Assembly: GCA_021030905.1 (NCBI GenBank)
Contig: JAGFMI010000006.1
Coordinates: 124,001-188,000, forward strand
DNA: 64,000 bases
Reading direction: 5' to 3'
Origin: Pyrenula massariospora
Taxonomy: Eukaryota > Ascomycota > Eurotiomycetes > Pyrenulales > Pyrenulaceae
The first letter of the stretch is position 1, and each line of letters starts with the position of its first letter. The translations under genes were made by a program, and so were the position numbers. A model generated the notes under the pieces. It saw only the letters and a list, made by a program, of their open reading frames with translations. It did not search any database and was not told where the DNA came from. Positions 35,653 through 47,146 of this stretch are shown here, piece by piece.

Positions 35653-36687
35653 TCCTTCTCGTTTTCGGCTTATATCACCATAAGTGTATGACCATTTTTC
35701 AATTGAATGAGCGAGCCAGCGAGATGTCCCGGAGTGTTTGCATCGGAGGTCAAGCCAGGCGTAATATAGCATGGTGAAGCATGTCAATACTTCTGCTTTT
35801 GGGAAAAGATTCTAAAAATTGATCACATAATGCTGAGATCTTGAAGCAATGAACCCATGACATCGTTGTTTTTGTGATACTATACAACGGACGCCCCCCG
35901 AACCTCCAATGTGAAGTCAACCAAGATGGTTTCCTTGGACATTTTTCAACTCCAGCTCGAAGTTTAACTCTTACTTCTCCTAGCCCTCTCTGACTTGACG
36001 CGCTGACGGAAGACACTCAAAATCCTCTTCATCGCTCGATAATACTACCTCTTTCGTCCTATTTACCCTTCTACCGTATCTTCCTCTTCCTCTTCCTCTC
36101 CCTCGATCCTCCCTCCACTCTCCTCTTCATCCCATCCCCTTTCCCCTGTAACTCCCGCCCTCCGGATCCTCATCACACATCCCCTTCAAACTTCTAACCC
36201 TCCTAAGTCTCCTCACAATCCAACCGGCAATCTCACCTCTACCCCGGCGAAATTTTTCTCTGGAAAAGATTGGGATTGGTCTCGCTGTGACGCACACGCA
36301 GCTCCTTGGTATGGGTTGAGAGCATGATTCCGGTGAAGGCTTCGTTGGGTGTGTCTGTCTGTGTCTGGATTGCGCGGAAGTTTGGGGCTCGGGTGCAGAA
36401 GTGATGATAATGTGATGATTTGGAGCGTCTGCTGATATTCTGATGGAGTCAATCGCTAAGTAGACAATTGGCCGTGGATATACAATGCACGTAGCTAAAT
36501 GCTCCATCAATCCCCGCAAGACTCGCCGTGAGCTGCCTAACTGTACGAACAAGTCTATCAAAGCTCCTCAATAACTAATTCTCAAATCTTTATATGCTCA
36601 AAGTCTACAAGTGCTCAACTCCACCGCCACCAACACAATCCAGCAAAAGTACCCCGACGAAACACTATGCTCCAAACCCGCAACCCC
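35653..36687. other. Intergenic
   Basis: 3' flanks of the small gene and of the mannosidase gene; no supported gene. Confidence 0.55.
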
Positions 36688-39600
36688 CTAAATAATAACC
36701 AAATTCCTCACCCTCACCCCCCTCGTCTCAACCCAATACCTCCTCTTCACCCCCACGCCCAACCCCCTCCTCAACCCCTCCCAAACCCTCTCCCCCCCAC
36801 CCACCATAACCATCGGCACCCCATTCCTCCGCGGCACGCCCCCGGCACTGACCTGCTCCCTCTCCAGATGCGGCCGCACCAACCCCCCACCACCACCTCC
36901 TCCTCCTTCCCCAACCTCCTCGTCGTCAAAACTGACAACGACAACGAGCTGCAGCGACGCCGGCGACGGCGGAAAGCCGGGGATGTTCGCGAGCTTGTCG
37001 GAGAAGGAGCAGCCGCCGCGGCGGACGAGGAGGACCTGGTGGGTGCGGACGACGTGGAGGGGGAGGGGGTGGGCGCAGAGGGTGTCGGTGGCGTAGATAG
37101 TCGTGAAGAGGAGGGGAGCGGATTGGGTTCCGGGGAGGGGGGAGGGGGCGTCGGGCCAGTCGGGGAGGGGCGCGGTGCCGGGGCCGGTGGGGAGGGCGGC
37201 GGGGATGTAGAATCTTTGGGTGTTGGTGGTTGGAGGGGGGTCTGGTTTGGGGATTGTGGTTGGGGAGGTGTGGGGGTGGGCTTGGAGGAGGGAGGAGAGG
37301 TGGGAGATTATGGAGGAGAGGGCGGAGAGGGGGGAGGGTGAAGGGTGGGAGAAGGAGTCTTCATCCAGGGTAGTCGGAAGGGTCTGCGGGGTGGAGATGT
37401 TAGATGGTTCTTGGTTCGAAGGGATGTCGACGACGAGGTCAAGCACACCTGTTTCGCGGACGCGTGTGAAGTTTGGGTCTGTTGGGTTGACAACATTAGA
37501 TGTGGTGTCTTTGGCGAGGAAGACTTTTTCGTCTTTGCCGAGTGCGAGATTGTTGATTACTTGGATGCGGAACCCATCTTGAATGCCCCACTCCATTGTA
37601 TCTGGTAGCTCGAAGGAGAAAGGGCTGTCTTGAATCATCCCGAGTCGAAGTCCGCCAATAGAGTTGATAAGAATACCGTCTCGAACTCGCTGCAAGGGGG
37701 CCAAGTTGTTAAGGATATTGGGTAATGAGGGAAATGAGATGTCAAGTGTTGGTCTGGCAGGCATAGGTGAGCTGGTTGCGTTGTGAGGGATTAAGGTGGG
37801 AGGTAGAGTCCAGGGATAGTACGTGTAGTTTGAAGGTGATCGCACATCTGAGATTGTGATGCTGGGGTGATCGGTGGCAAACTCCTGCAGTGGGGAGTCA
37901 AGTTCATCTCGGGTTGGCATTAGATGGAGCCTTGCTAGGGAAGCTGCATGGTAGACATCGGCACGAGCAGCAGTGTTTGAAATGGTTAACGGTATTGGCG
38001 CCGGTGGAAGAGGACACATCTGCGGTTCCTTCGTAGTCTGCCCTTTTGACCTGCGGCTAGACTCACTGGCGCCATGTAGACTGCGCGGAATCACCAGCGG
38101 ATGCCCCTCTGTAGTAAAGACGAAAGAGGCGTCAATATGGTTCAAGGGATGATCTTCGTCAAACAGCAAAAAGAGATATTTTGCAGTCTCTCCCAGGAAA
38201 AAGCTCTCCATTCGGTCGCTCAGCTCGCCGCTCTTGACATCTTGGATGCCTGCCCAACCGCACTTAGTCCAGCATCTTCTCTTGATATCGCGAAGCACCA
38301 TCTCAGCAGTGTGTAAATACCAAGGGTCTTTCGTTGCTCGGTATAAATACCATGTGGACTCGATGAACTCAGGTCTGCCTCCCCACCACCCGAGGCCACC
38401 TTCAATGTTACCAGTAGCCGCATTCCACCGCTCTGGAAGGGCGGAGAAGCGGGACCAGAGTGCTGTTGCCAGAAGATGAATTTCGGCTGCCTCTTCTATT
38501 TCCCCAGCAAGTGTAAGTAAGCCAGGATAATATGCGCTCAAGCTGTCTATCCAGAATGCTCGAGCAGCACCCGTGGACAAGTCACCTTGAATGTAGTGAG
38601 GGTGCTGATAGTTCGGCCCACGGTAGAGATGCCTCTTCAACGCCATATGCGCCTCATCCCACGCCTGTAAGAATCCGTCAGAGCTCTGCTCTTCCGCTGT
38701 GAGGGGCGTGAATAGCTCGCGAGGGTCCTTCGCGTGGCCGGGAATGAATTCTTCCGCACCACCATCGCGTGACAAAAGTATGTGGGACTTAAGGGCGTAC
38801 TCGAAGAAGCTGTCTATGCCAGCTCCGATGCCGGTATAAGGACCAACCCACTGCCCGCTTTCAGCATCTAAGCCTGCCCCAATCAATCCAATGTTGCTCT
38901 TTCTATTCCAGACTGCCCAAAATGCTCGCTTCGCAAGGTCTTCAAATCTTGTGTCGCCCGTCAAACGACTTAGTACGGTGAACTCTAGAACCAAGCTCCC
39001 AGCGCCAGCGCTGCAAGTCTCGGTAATTTCCGCACCGCTCTTGCCCTTCACTTCGCATTCGCCCTCTTCCGGGTCTAGATTGAGAGGCGAGTTGGCGTAA
39101 AACGGTATTCCAAAGCGAAGGTTTACCCTCGGATATGGCATGCCCGTTGGTGTATAGAATGCTGGGATCATTCGGTTGGCGAGGTCGTAGGCCAACCGCA
39201 GAAGCTGTCCATCGTAAAAGAATCCATTCGGCCACCTAATCCCTTTCTTCGCACTTCCTGTCGTACCTTTGTTCCAAGTCTGGGCATAGGCTGTTGTCGC
39301 TGCGTCTGGATGATACCCTCGGATCGGCAACTCTCCCACCGCAAACAAATGCGCACTCAAGAGCCCTCCAACGCCTCTTATCACAGTCTCAAAGACCTGT
39401 ACTTTGCTATCCAAATCAAAACCGCGAGCTCGCAAACCATCTCCCCTTGGGCTCTGAGACCCGTCTCCGTACATCTTCACCAAGTCTTTGACGCCATTCT
39501 GAAAGTATCTCAATGCCTTGTTCTGCCCGCCCTTCTTCGGCGTGGACGATGCAAGTATCGCAAGGGTCGACAAGCTGTCAATAAGCGTTAGGGAGTAGTT

Positions 39601-39957
39601 GCCCAGAGCATCGTTCAGTTCGATATGGGTAGGGTTTTCGCGATCACGCGTAAGAGGTTTACAGGTCACCGGTTTTAGCTCGTCTTCAGGGAATGCATGT
39701 TTCATGTAATTTTCGAAGCCATGGTAGAAGATGTCTTCGGTCTCTTTCCTGTTCAACGTTGTTAGCTGTGTTTAAGTATCGCTGAAAGGAAGCTCATACT
39801 TTAGTTCGCGTGCCTGCCCAGATGTCATGGAAGCCACATGTGCAATGCACAATGCCAATATGCAGAGGGCCAGCCATGCTGATGTTTTGGGCGCAAGGAA
39901 AGTCTTTGATGGGTTCCATTGTGGTGGACTCCGTTGTGATAAACAGAGCAGGCGCAT
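36688..39957 (-). CDS. mnl1: EDEM/Mnl1-type ER alpha-1,2-mannosidase (GH47) with C-terminal PA domain
   Basis: Exons 39957-39800 and 39748-36688 join to 3219 nt (1072 residues); the 51 nt intron (GTATGA..GAACAG, GCTAAC inside) is in phase 2. The N terminus has a hydrophobic signal/anchor (TSAWLALCILALCIAHVAS). The GH47 domain covers about residues 60-510, with FYHGFENYMKHAFPEDELKP, DALGNYSLTLIDSLSTLAIL, VFETVIRGVGG, GAGIDSFFEYALKSH and RPEFIESTWYLYRAT. A protease-associated domain lies near 880-970 (VLLVRRGGCSFSDKL). EDEM proteins trim mannose from misfolded glycoproteins and hand them to ER-associated degradation. No classic HDEL/KDEL end is present. The last about 250 codons are extremely G/C- and purine-skewed with a run of about nine Gly (VGEGGGGGGGGL), so the true C terminus deserves care. 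Confidence 0.93.
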
Positions 39958-40452
39958 CACCGGGAAATTAGCTGGACAGCGGAAATGGAGGGGAGACTTA
40001 GAATGAGCATCATCCCAACGTGCAATTAATTCTCGAGATAAATTTCTAAGAAAGACCCAGAGAGGTGAGTGAAAGTTGTTCGTAAAGGGGCGGAAAATAG
40101 CAGAGGACAGATTTGATGGATAAGATAGCAGTGATGACAATTGGTGGCTTGCCCGACTCGGGTTTCCCGGTGGGACAGAGACCGAGAAAGAGGATTCTCC
40201 TCCAAATCTACGCAGTCTGCAGACTGAAAGCTCTTCCTATTTTATGGCCTTCGGTGCATCTACTTTTCTGCTCTTGTATCTATTTTAGGGAGCAGATATT
40301 GTCTGTTCTCTTCACCAGACTCTGCGTCTGTAGAAAAGAGACAATACAGGACGGAAGCAATTCATAGTCACAAGACCATTGTAAAGGTTTTGAAAATATC
40401 CCCTTCTATTCGCTAAATGCATGATCGATTCAAAATGCTAACAATTCATCTC
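39958..40452. other. Intergenic between the two ER genes
   Basis: About 495 bp separate the Lhs1 stop from the mannosidase start, so each has its own promoter. CTGGACAGCG at 39972-39981 resembles part of the yeast KAR2 stress element but lacks the GTG half. Confidence 0.55.
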
Positions 40453-43400
40453 TTACAATTCATCCTTTCTATCGCTCTTTGAAGACTCCGATGCATCAGC
40501 CGAGCTGGCCGTAGTCGTCTTTGACGATGTGCTCTTCCCCTTCTTCGTTTTGCTAGACTTGCTGCTCTTACTGCTCTTGCTCGATGAGCTCTCCTCTTTT
40601 TTTTCCTTTTTCTCCTTCTCCTGCCTCTTCTTTTCGAGCCTTTCTTGCCTGTTCTGTATCTTTCTCAATTGCTCAGCCACATCTTCAGCATATGCCTCTA
40701 CATCTTTCACCAGGAAAGCGGGGTCATCCGTTGGCGCAAGCTTTTCTTGAGCGGCGGTCTTTTCCCTGTGAAAGTCTCCTGTTTCATTGCGTAGCCTCTT
40801 AAGTGTATCTAAGTCTTTACTTGGTGGCATTTCCGGCGGCGTGGTGGACTTGGCTGAGCTCGATGAGCTCGTCTCCGTTGATGCTGAAGAGTAAGGATCA
40901 CCTTCCAGATCATCCGCACTCGACGTCGAGGAACTCTTCACCCAATCCGAGGCTGCAATTGGAGTCTCTGCGAAGAAATCGATATCACTCGTCTGCAGTA
41001 TCTCTATTAGTCTCTCCTCCTCTGCAGACTTTCTCCTATCTTCCTCGAGTGCGTCCATAACCGTCTTCTCGATCTTCCCAATAGTCTCGTCCATCTTGGT
41101 GATCACACGGCTGAGCTTCCTCATGGCTTTCGCTCGTCCCTTCGTCTCCTGCATTCTCAATATGACCGGTTCTGTAAGATTCTTCAAGTCTTTCAGCTTT
41201 GCCTTATAGTCGGCGGTGTTTGCGTTCAAGCCTTCCTCGTAGAGCCATTCGCTGGCTGCGGAGAGCTTACCCGCAATGGCATCGCGAGTTTCTGCTGTCG
41301 AGTGAACCTGGAAATCTCCGTCCTCTAAATAGTCTCGTGTCTTATAGGTGTACGACTCAAGATTATTCAGCGCTTCTGCACGATCCAGACGGGCTTTATC
41401 AGAGGCATCAAAAGCTTTCAAGCGGGCTTTGATGTCAGTCATGGAAGTCTCACTCGGAGGCGAGCCAAGACCCAGAGCTTTGGTAGAGAGGGTAATGGGA
41501 ACCGTGGTGGTGTACGGGCCTGTAGGCGTAGGTTTGGATTTTTTGGAGGACTTTGTTGGAGTAGACGTGGATGTAGTGGAGGTCGTTGAGTCGCTCGAAG
41601 ACGATGAGTTGGGATCAGATTCTGACGAAATAGTTGATGATGATGCTGGCTCTTCACTAGAGGTATCGGCGCTGGTGACGGTGGTGGAGCTCGATTCATC
41701 CTCTTCTGCCTTTAGCGGCTCTTGCTCACCGTCCTTTTTCGATCCAAACCCGAACAGACCCTTAACGCCATCAACAATGCCTCCTTCTTTCGTAGGCTCC
41801 ACTTCACAACTGACCGAACCACGAAGGATTTCAGGGAGCCCATCAAATGGGTTAAGCCAAGTAGTGAATTTCGTGCTAATATTAGCAGGCGCGCAGCCAA
41901 GATCTTTAAGGTGAGAAACAGATGCTGTGAGGTTCGATGTCTCGAACTGGGTAATAGGAACATCCGCACCATCCGTTGATTGGAAGAATTGCATTACGAA
42001 GTCTTCTTGATTCTTGAAAGGGAGCACCTTTTCCGTGTCAATTGTTGAAGACGCCGTAAAGATCTTCTGCGTGCGTTCTTTCCCATCAGAAACCCATTTC
42101 AAGCCGGCGGCATATCCTGGGAAGTCTTGAATTCGAAGGTCCTTGGTAATGCGAAAGGCCGGGCTGATTAGAGCAGCCCTTAAAGCGGCACCAAGACATG
42201 CAGACTCGTCAGCGTTAACGTTGGTACGCACTTTCTCAGATCCTCCCATAGTGACCTCCAGTTGCTTTTGGACGAAAGGAGTACGAGTTGCGCCGCCGTG
42301 CAGAATGACCGATTCAACATCTTCGATTGACATTTTCGCGGCTTCAAGAGCTTGGATTAAAGGTATTCGAGCGCGTTCCGCGAAGTCTGTTGAGAGCTTC
42401 TCAAATTCGGAGCGAGTAAGCTTATACTTAAAGGTCGCATCCTCATGAAATAAGCCCTCGAAGGTAGCAGAAGTTTCTGTGTTCGCACTGAGCATTTGCC
42501 GCATTCGCTCCGATTCTTTCCAGATTTTAGCCATGGTCCTCCCGTGCTGTCGAACCTGTGAAGCTTGAATATTCAATGCTTGCGCTTTTTTAGAGTTGAT
42601 GAACTTGGAGACAACGTCTTCAACGATGACTTGATTGAAGCTGTCACCACCTAATGTTCTATCCCATCCAGCGCCAACGACCTGGATTTCTTGCACAGTC
42701 TTATTAAACTTTCCAACGTCTTTAATTTCTTTACTAGAGTATTTCACAACTGTAGCAGTAGTCGAACCAGCTCCCATGTCGTAGATAACATGGAGTTCCG
42801 GTTTTCCTCCGGCCTCCTCACCGCCTGGAAATGATCGAGAGGCACCGTAGTCAACAGCCACTGCGGTACCATCTGTCATGAGACCTAACACCCGTACACC
42901 TGCTAATTGCGCGGCCAGTTCAACGGCCCGTTTCTCATCTGCTGTATAAAAGGCTGGGAATGTGATGACGGCATCCTTTGCAGTCATACCTTTTGGAACT
43001 GCTGCTTTGGCATTCGCAAGCACATTTTTCAACTCCATGGCGAGAAGTTCCTCAACCAGGAAAGGTGGCTGCTTTTCCCCCAGAGTCTCACTCCGGATGC
43101 CAATTGTGCTCAGCCCAGAGCCATCTCTTTCCACACCATCAAGCTTTAGACCAGGGTAGTTATTTGAATAAGTTGACTGCGCATCACTTCCGTATTTTGC
43201 GCCTAAGAGAGATTTGAGATTCGGATAGACGTCCCCGGGGAATCGAGCGCTTAATGCAACAGCATCGGCGCCATATAACCGTTCTGGAAAATCTCCAGAG
43301 CCAGACGTTGAAGGCTTGAAGGCGAGTGTTGAGGCTTCTTTCCGTCGGGAATCTTTTGTGAGGATTATATCTTTAGGAGCGCCATGTTTGATCACCCCAA

Positions 43401-43548
43401 CCTTGATGTATTCAGTCCCAAGATCGATCCCAAGGACAGCAGTAGCGGCGGAAGAGATCGTTGAGAAGAGTGTTAGAATGAGGAGGGATAAGAAAAGCAG
43501 CATTGGCATTCGCTGCCTCCTGGGTTGGAGCATTGTTCTGTTGTACAC
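40453..43548 (-). CDS. lhs1: Lhs1/GRP170-type ER Hsp70 chaperone ending in KDEL
   Basis: Single exon of 1031 codons. A signal peptide lies at about residues 14-35 (MPMLLFLSLLILTLFSTISS); starts at Met6 or Met14 are alternatives. The Hsp70 ATPase domain shows AVLGIDLGTEYIKVGVI (phosphate 1), LHVIYDMGAGSTTATVV (phosphate 2) and ILHGGATRTPFVQK (adenosine). A Ser/Thr-rich acidic insert is found near 610-680, then an Hsp110-like helical region, and a Lys/Ser-rich tail ending RKDEL, the ER-retrieval signal. Lhs1 is the nucleotide-exchange factor and holdase partner of Kar2/BiP in the ER lumen and is needed for protein import and folding. A UPR-like element lies upstream. The gene is intact. Confidence 0.97.
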   Translation of the reverse strand: MYNRTMLQPRRQRMPMLLFLSLLILTLFSTISSAATAVLGIDLGTEYIKVGVIKHGAPKDIILTKDSRRKEASTLAFKPSTSGSGDFPERLYGADAVALSARFPGDVYPNLKSLLGAKYGSDAQSTYSNNYPGLKLDGVERDGSGLSTIGIRSETLGEKQPPFLVEELLAMELKNVLANAKAAVPKGMTAKDAVITFPAFYTADEKRAVELAAQLAGVRVLGLMTDGTAVAVDYGASRSFPGGEEAGGKPELHVIYDMGAGSTTATVVKYSSKEIKDVGKFNKTVQEIQVVGAGWDRTLGGDSFNQVIVEDVVSKFINSKKAQALNIQASQVRQHGRTMAKIWKESERMRQMLSANTETSATFEGLFHEDATFKYKLTRSEFEKLSTDFAERARIPLIQALEAAKMSIEDVESVILHGGATRTPFVQKQLEVTMGGSEKVRTNVNADESACLGAALRAALISPAFRITKDLRIQDFPGYAAGLKWVSDGKERTQKIFTASSTIDTEKVLPFKNQEDFVMQFFQSTDGADVPITQFETSNLTASVSHLKDLGCAPANISTKFTTWLNPFDGLPEILRGSVSCEVEPTKEGGIVDGVKGLFGFGSKKDGEQEPLKAEEDESSSTTVTSADTSSEEPASSSTISSESDPNSSSSSDSTTSTTSTSTPTKSSKKSKPTPTGPYTTTVPITLSTKALGLGSPPSETSMTDIKARLKAFDASDKARLDRAEALNNLESYTYKTRDYLEDGDFQVHSTAETRDAIAGKLSAASEWLYEEGLNANTADYKAKLKDLKNLTEPVILRMQETKGRAKAMRKLSRVITKMDETIGKIEKTVMDALEEDRRKSAEEERLIEILQTSDIDFFAETPIAASDWVKSSSTSSADDLEGDPYSSASTETSSSSSAKSTTPPEMPPSKDLDTLKRLRNETGDFHREKTAAQEKLAPTDDPAFLVKDVEAYAEDVAEQLRKIQNRQERLEKKRQEKEKKEKKEESSSSKSSKSSKSSKTKKGKSTSSKTTTASSADASESSKSDRKDEL

Positions 43549-44635
43549 TGGGTAGGAGTTGTGACAGTTATGAGGGAGGAATCATGGAAGCTCGACGATC
43601 GAATATTCCCGAAATTTGCGAGATTATGTGGGAGTAGACGAGGAGGAGGATCTGAAAATAGGATGTACCATATTCATGAGTAGCAATGAGGCCAGCTAGA
43701 CCTCAAGAACAGGCCAGCGTTGGGGGTGGGGTCTGTCATTCGAAATAGGTCTGAGGACACGCTGGCTGATCGGGCGACTTTTTGATGTTCCTGAGAAAAC
43801 ATCGCCAGCCTGTCCCTTAACTCCACGTCAATTAAGCTTAGCCCCGCCGCGCTCTCAGCCTTGCGTGCCCCTGAAACCCCTATCTGCCCCCTGCAGGTCA
43901 TCGATACGCGGGCATTGAGAAACTAAACTATGCTACGATTAGAATGTACGAGAAAGGCACCTGAGCATTTCGATTTGTGTATAGGATGTAGGCTGGTCTA
44001 TTGACGCCACGAGATTGGATGGACGTCTTCCTGTAACATAACCGGTATATCGGTATACCTGCACTGAAAAGTGCTGCATCTAAGGGATCATGTAACCATT
44101 TCGAGAGATAGAGTACTGTCGTCATATGATGTTCTAAATAGTAGTGTACTAGGGTTTTCGGTGCGGCTTAGTAGTTCTGATGTATTTGGAATTCGGGACT
44201 TATAAGCCTTCGGTAGCGCCACATCTAGAGAGCGCATTACCGGTAACGTCATGGCTATGAGCCCTCAAAGGTCCCGAAACTGGAACTGAGAAAGCAATCG
44301 TGCTTGATTGAAGCTTCCAGTAGCTTTTTGGACCGACAAATATCTGGTGTCCGGTCTACACATTTCAGCCTCTTCATCAACGCAGGCTTTGTGACACTCC
44401 ATTTAACGGACAAGTTTGGGTAAATCGGGATTCTGGCTGTTCGCTTTGTGCACGTTTCAGAATCCAATGCGCTGTGCTTCGGCAGCTTAGCGGCCGAGTC
44501 CAATCTTGAATCAAAGTCTATGGCGCAGGTCCTCCCATCAACGGGATCTTTCTAGTGGAGTTGCCAGTCCATGGAGGATGAAACTGGTGCCTATCAGCTT
44601 ACTTTCACTGCTTCATCTTAAAGTGCTCTCAAGCT
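43549..44635. other. Intergenic, Lhs1 promoter at left
   Basis: No gene seen. Contains the CAGCGTGTC element listed separately. The right end is the 3' flank of the Dml1 gene. Confidence 0.55.
43756..43764 (-). promoter_or_regulatory. UPRE-like element upstream of Lhs1
   Basis: On the gene's own strand the sequence CAGCGTGTC is identical to the core of the yeast KAR2 unfolded-protein-response element bound by Hac1. It lies 208 bp before the Lhs1 start. A nine-base match in a promoter this size has well under 1% chance by base count alone. Confidence 0.55.
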
Positions 44636-46351
44636 TCAGATGTCATCGTCATATCCCGAGGAATCATCGTCTTGGGCAATTTGGAATGGCTCCGAAAGCC
44701 CGGAGAGAGTGTTGAGCAGATCCTCTCGCTCGTCAAGGTCGAGTGATCGTGAAATCGTGCTCTGGAGATTTTTGATCCTGGTTGCGGTGCTTGACGTTGA
44801 TGTAAGTGCACACTTGATGCGAGCACTTTTGGACCCGGCGGAAAAGCGAATCATGTCGTAGGGAAAACTGTCAATCAGAGGGAATTCGACCCTGGAAGTG
44901 TAATTTTCGATCAAAGGCAAGTTTTGCATTCGCCTCCTCTGCCTCTCCCATTCTTTGATCACCTCATCATCTGTTTCAGATTGTCCAGAGCCGTACGCAT
45001 CACGATCGACATTGACTTGTGCAAAGACATGCTCAGATGAGCCAGAAATATCGCTCCTATCAGTAGGCGTAAAGTTGATGTCCAGCTGTGGAATTTCGGC
45101 GTCAACGCTTGAGTGATTACTGCCATTGTGGTGTTGGACTATAGTATGGCCATTCGGTGGACTAGCTAGGGGCTTGTTGCTCGGTTTTAGAATGCTTGAG
45201 CGAAGTTCAAGGATTTGACTTGGTCCCGAAGCATTGAAGACTGCTTCCAAGTCTGAGAGAAGAGCCACACGACCACCTATACCCTTGAGGCGGCTAGGTA
45301 ACGTAGCGGACTCGACAGCAGTGGCTAAAAGGGCAGAAATATACCATTCTGAGCCCTGATGCAGATTTATATAATCTGGTACCGTGTGGGGAGGTGTAGA
45401 TAACCGCACGTATGCCGATGAAAGAGGAGCTAAGGAGGCTAGTGATCGTGCCGTGTTGATTGCTTTCCCGATGCGGACTTGCTGGAGAGGATTGTGATGA
45501 GCTCGACGACGAAGTAATGCATACTCTCAACTTACACGCTGATGCTGATGCCCGTCTTCACAAGCCCAAAGCCACGTGCTCTTTTTACCGAATTCGTCTC
45601 GAATCCTGTCAAGATAGCTCGCGGCGAAGCCTCCCCAAGAATTATCAACGCCGGTGAATATTTGAAATGCCGAGAGTGAATCGCATTCCTCTACGAACGG
45701 ACGAAGGTCACGATCTAATACGTCACTTTCACGATCAAGGCTCTTGAAAAGCTCTTCTCCCACTGTCCAGCTCTCAAATGGTGAAATCTGAGAGTTAAGC
45801 TCGTAATCGCTCAATTGAATAATTGATCTGGGATGATAGTAGACTCTGTTCAAGTCTGACCAATATCGGACAGTGTTCGAGCTGAGTCGCGGGATAGAGG
45901 TTCCCTCATCTAGGCTGGCTTGATACTCATTAGGGACGACTGAAGGGAGTCTTTGGGTGACTGTTTGACCTTCCCTGTATTGCATAAGCTATTTTCAAAG
46001 GACAAGGTTTGCGAAAACATGATACCATAGGCTATTAAAGACTTCTGGTGTGTCAGCGACTTCATACAAGGCATTGAATTTTCGAAGGGAGCCAAATCCG
46101 CCTTTGAGATCGTATATCAAGGTTCGAGGGGTGAAAGTTTCTGCCCCATCAGCGCCAATGCCCGGCCGAAAATGTATATCAGATTCAACGAGGGGTTCTT
46201 GCTCCGGTGAGTACGTGAAATATGCTTCCTAGGTCGCATTACAACAAGCTTAAAGCAATTTTGTTCGATTAACTTGTACCTGAGCATTCCAGAAGTGTGT
46301 TGCTAGGTAATTGGCACGCTGACCAAGCTGAATGGTGACAATCTCATGCAT
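44636..46351 (-). CDS. dml1: Dml1/misato, tubulin-like mitochondrial inheritance protein
   Basis: Four exons, 46351-46280, 46228-46026, 45974-45536 and 45481-44636, join to 1560 nt (519 residues); introns are 51, 51 and 54 nt. The opening [20 protein letters not shown] is the misato segment II signature, followed by the tubulin-like region ([55 protein letters not shown]). The third domain part includes [20 protein letters not shown]. The end is acidic ([11 protein letters not shown]). In yeast Dml1 is essential and needed for mitochondrial DNA inheritance. The protein resembles tubulin/FtsZ but is not known as a microtubule subunit. Every junction closes in frame. Confidence 0.94.
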
Positions 46352-46997
46352 TTCTTCCAAAGTTGGGTATTAAATTAGGCATACATACATACTGGGTATG
46401 ATCTAGCACACAATAAAATGAGGCAAAGGCTGATACGCGCTCAGGTCGCCTACATTGATCCTCGTAAAAGAAAGCGCGCACTTGCCTCCTAGCTAAGCTT
46501 ATATCATGTTAACGCTCGTGGGCAAAGAGCCATGGCGACAGAGTCTTCTGATATTCTTTATGACATGTCCGAATGATGTCAGCGTGGTGTTCTGAGCGCC
46601 AAGATCGCAGATTTGCGCGGCCGCCTCACCCCCTTTAAGCGTTAGGATGATGCCGCCTTATAACTCACCCCAGGACACCCAACTCGCGCGAGCCTCACCC
46701 CCGACTCAGGAGCCAGGGCTGTGTTGCGTTAGTGCTAATGTCACATCGAACTCCAGAGCGACGCCGCCCGAGTGATTAGATAGTGCAAAATCAATGTTCT
46801 ACTCCTGCCACTCCTCAGATATCAGCTGATAGCGAATAAGCTAAACTTAGCTAACTGAGCAAGCGTAACAGACACATCTGTCACTCGTGTTTGTAGCTCT
46901 GCATCCTAGTTACAACAAGACAAAAAAAAGGATTGCATTGTGCGCATGATGATCTTGAAGAATTAGATTTCAATTGGTACCAGCCTCGGAAACTACT
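46352..46997. other. Intergenic
   Basis: Promoter side of Dml1; no gene seen. An A8 run near 46922-46929 would read as T8 downstream of the minus-strand tRNA-like locus and could end Pol III transcription. Confidence 0.5.
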
Positions 46998-47146
46998 TAC
47001 GAGAGTGGGATTCGAACCCACGCCACTTTCGTGAGTAGGAATTGAGCTTATTAAGGTGTGCCTTAACCTACCTATATTGACGATTTAGTTGAGTTCCGGT
47101 GCTAGATAGGGAAGCGTACCGCCATAACCAACTCGGCCATCTCACC
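46998..47146 (-). tRNA. Class II tRNA-like locus (Leu/Ser type), degenerate or intron-bearing; anticodon unresolved
   Basis: On the minus strand an A-box (TGGCCGAGTTGG) near the 5' end and a perfect B-box within GTGGGTTCGAATCCCAC near the 3' end are 149 nt from end to end overall. This is about 60 nt too long for a class II tRNA, so an intron is likely. A variable arm (CTCACGAAAGTGG) supports Leu or Ser. The acceptor stem GGTGAGA/TCTCGTA has four good pairs, two wobble pairs and one mismatch. The best anticodon stem (GTACG with CCTAC) has one mismatch, and no Leu or Ser anticodon falls in the right place. It may be a decaying copy. Confidence 0.6.

Noticed and set aside
36667-37341. Plus-strand frame of 224 codons rich in Gly and Glu
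   Set aside because: Antisense shadow of the mannosidase C terminus, caused by its skewed composition.
39972-39981. CTGGACAGCG, ten bases in common with the yeast KAR2 stress element
   Set aside because: Lacks the GTG half that Hac1 needs, is in the opposite orientation and lies only 15 bp from the mannosidase start codon.
41348-41914. Plus-strand frame of 188 codons
   Set aside because: Antisense shadow of the Ser/Thr-rich insert of Lhs1.
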